In this document: piece by piece, positions 14,777 to 15,168 of the stretch
How the letters are laid out: each line of letters begins with the position of its first letter
Position numbering within the stretch: the stretch's first letter is position 1
NCBI GenBank assembly: GCA_029288115.1
Contig: JARFPV010000501.1
Location: forward strand, 1-15,168
DNA length: 15,168 nucleotides
Direction: 5' to 3'
Source of the DNA: Akkermansiaceae bacterium
GTDB lineage: Bacteria; Verrucomicrobiota; Verrucomicrobiia; Verrucomicrobiales; Akkermansiaceae
The notes under the pieces: generated by a model
Databases searched by the model: none
Seen by the model: the letters and a program-made list of their open reading frames with translations, nothing else
What the model was told of the DNA's origin: nothing
Made by a program: the position numbers and the translations under genes

Positions 14777-15168
14777 CTATTTAATTTCGTTCCACTTGTT
14801 GACGAGCCCGGTGCGCACACCACCGATTTCGTAGAGGCGTTTCTTGTCGTTGACCATTTCATCGCGCGAGAGTCCGGTCATGGCGTAGTCCTGACGAAGA
14901 TAGATCGCTTGCTCAGGGCAGACTTCTTCACACATGCCGCAGTAGATGCAGCGGGTCATATCGATATCGAACTCCTTTGGACGTTTTTCAACTTTGGCCC
15001 ATGGGTCGTCAGATTCAATCTCGCCATGAATGATGGCGATCGCCTTAGGTGGGCAGATGAACTCGCAGAGCTGACAGGAAACGCATCGTTCGCGCTCCTG
15101 TTCATCGGTGACTAGCGCAGGTACGCCGCGGTAATGGTCTGGAAGTTGGTCGTCCCACTTCTGCTCGG
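14777..15168 (-). CDS. nuoI: NADH-quinone oxidoreductase subunit I (5' end missing)
   Basis: The C-terminal 129 residues of NuoI, which holds the two [4Fe-4S] clusters (N6a, N6b) that pass electrons towards the quinone-site cluster N2. Both motifs are seen in full in translation from the window edge: CVSCQLCEFICP (visible residues 28-39) and CIYCGMCEEVCP (73-84), each CxxCxxCxxxCP. They are followed by the usual tail with GLSRDEMVNDKKRLYE. The frame stays open to base 15168, so the N-terminal membrane-associated part and start codon lie outside the window. A short frame from the internal ATG at 14959 would miss the first cluster and is not the real start. The stop is followed after two bases by the cassette repeat. 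Confidence 0.96.
   Translation of the reverse strand, partial: EQKWDDQLPDHYRGVPALVTDEQERERCVSCQLCEFICPPKAIAIIHGEIESDDPWAKVEKRPKEFDIDMTRCIYCGMCEEVCPEQAIYLRQDYAMTGLSRDEMVNDKKRLYEIGGVRTGLVNKWNEIK

Noticed and set aside
14275..14778. Target-site duplication around the cassette
   Set aside because: The bases outside the repeats (TG on one side, TTCC on the other, minus strand) do not match.

Overview
All recognisable genes in this 15.2-kb window lie on the minus strand, so transcription runs from high to low coordinates. The gene content suggests a Gram-negative, respiring heterotroph. The GldG-like/DUF4340 membrane genes, the general scarcity of Shine-Dalgarno sequences and the overall protein flavour point to the Verrucomicrobiota (Akkermansiaceae/Rubritaleaceae-like) or a relative. 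That placement is inference and no marker gene here proves it. The left edge is a sequencing artefact: bases 8-40 are the Illumina Nextera (Tn5) read-1 adapter, so the biological sequence starts at about base 41.

In order of transcription: (1) 15168-8608 is the distal half of a respiratory complex I operon, nuoI (5' end outside the window), nuoJ, nuoK, nuoL, nuoM, nuoN. Between nuoI and nuoJ sits a 496-bp cassette (14279-14774) that encodes a 128-residue four-helix-bundle protein of the 23S rRNA intervening-sequence (S23/IVP) family. It is bounded by 24-bp imperfect inverted repeats (20/24 identical) that almost touch both nuo genes. (2) 8498-4643 is a nucleoside salvage operon: a small XapX/DUF1427 membrane protein, deoA (thymidine phosphorylase), deoB (phosphopentomutase), deoD (purine nucleoside phosphorylase) and cdd (cytidine deaminase), with short gaps or overlaps and no deoC. 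(3) 4578-240 is a gliding-type (GldF/GldG-like) ABC set: ABC-2 permease, GldG-like protein and a DUF4340 protein, without an ATPase gene beside it. The DUF4340 gene is split by a one-base frameshift at a C6 tract. (4) 223-41 is the start of sufS (cysteine desulfurase), cut off by the adapter.

Complex I genes supply the membrane-arm antiporter-like subunits L, M and N, the small subunits J and K, and the iron-sulfur subunit I. The salvage genes deaminate cytidine and phosphorolyse thymidine and purine nucleosides, and move phosphate on (deoxy)ribose from C1 to C5 to feed carbon metabolism.

Most worth a second look: the inverted-repeat cassette with the four-helix-bundle gene inside the nuo operon; a NuoM that lacks the conserved TM7 pumping lysine while NuoL and NuoN in the same operon keep theirs; and the DUF4340 frameshift. 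No tRNA, rRNA, CRISPR array or transposase is visible. Apart from the cassette, no gene-free stretch exceeds about 110 bp.
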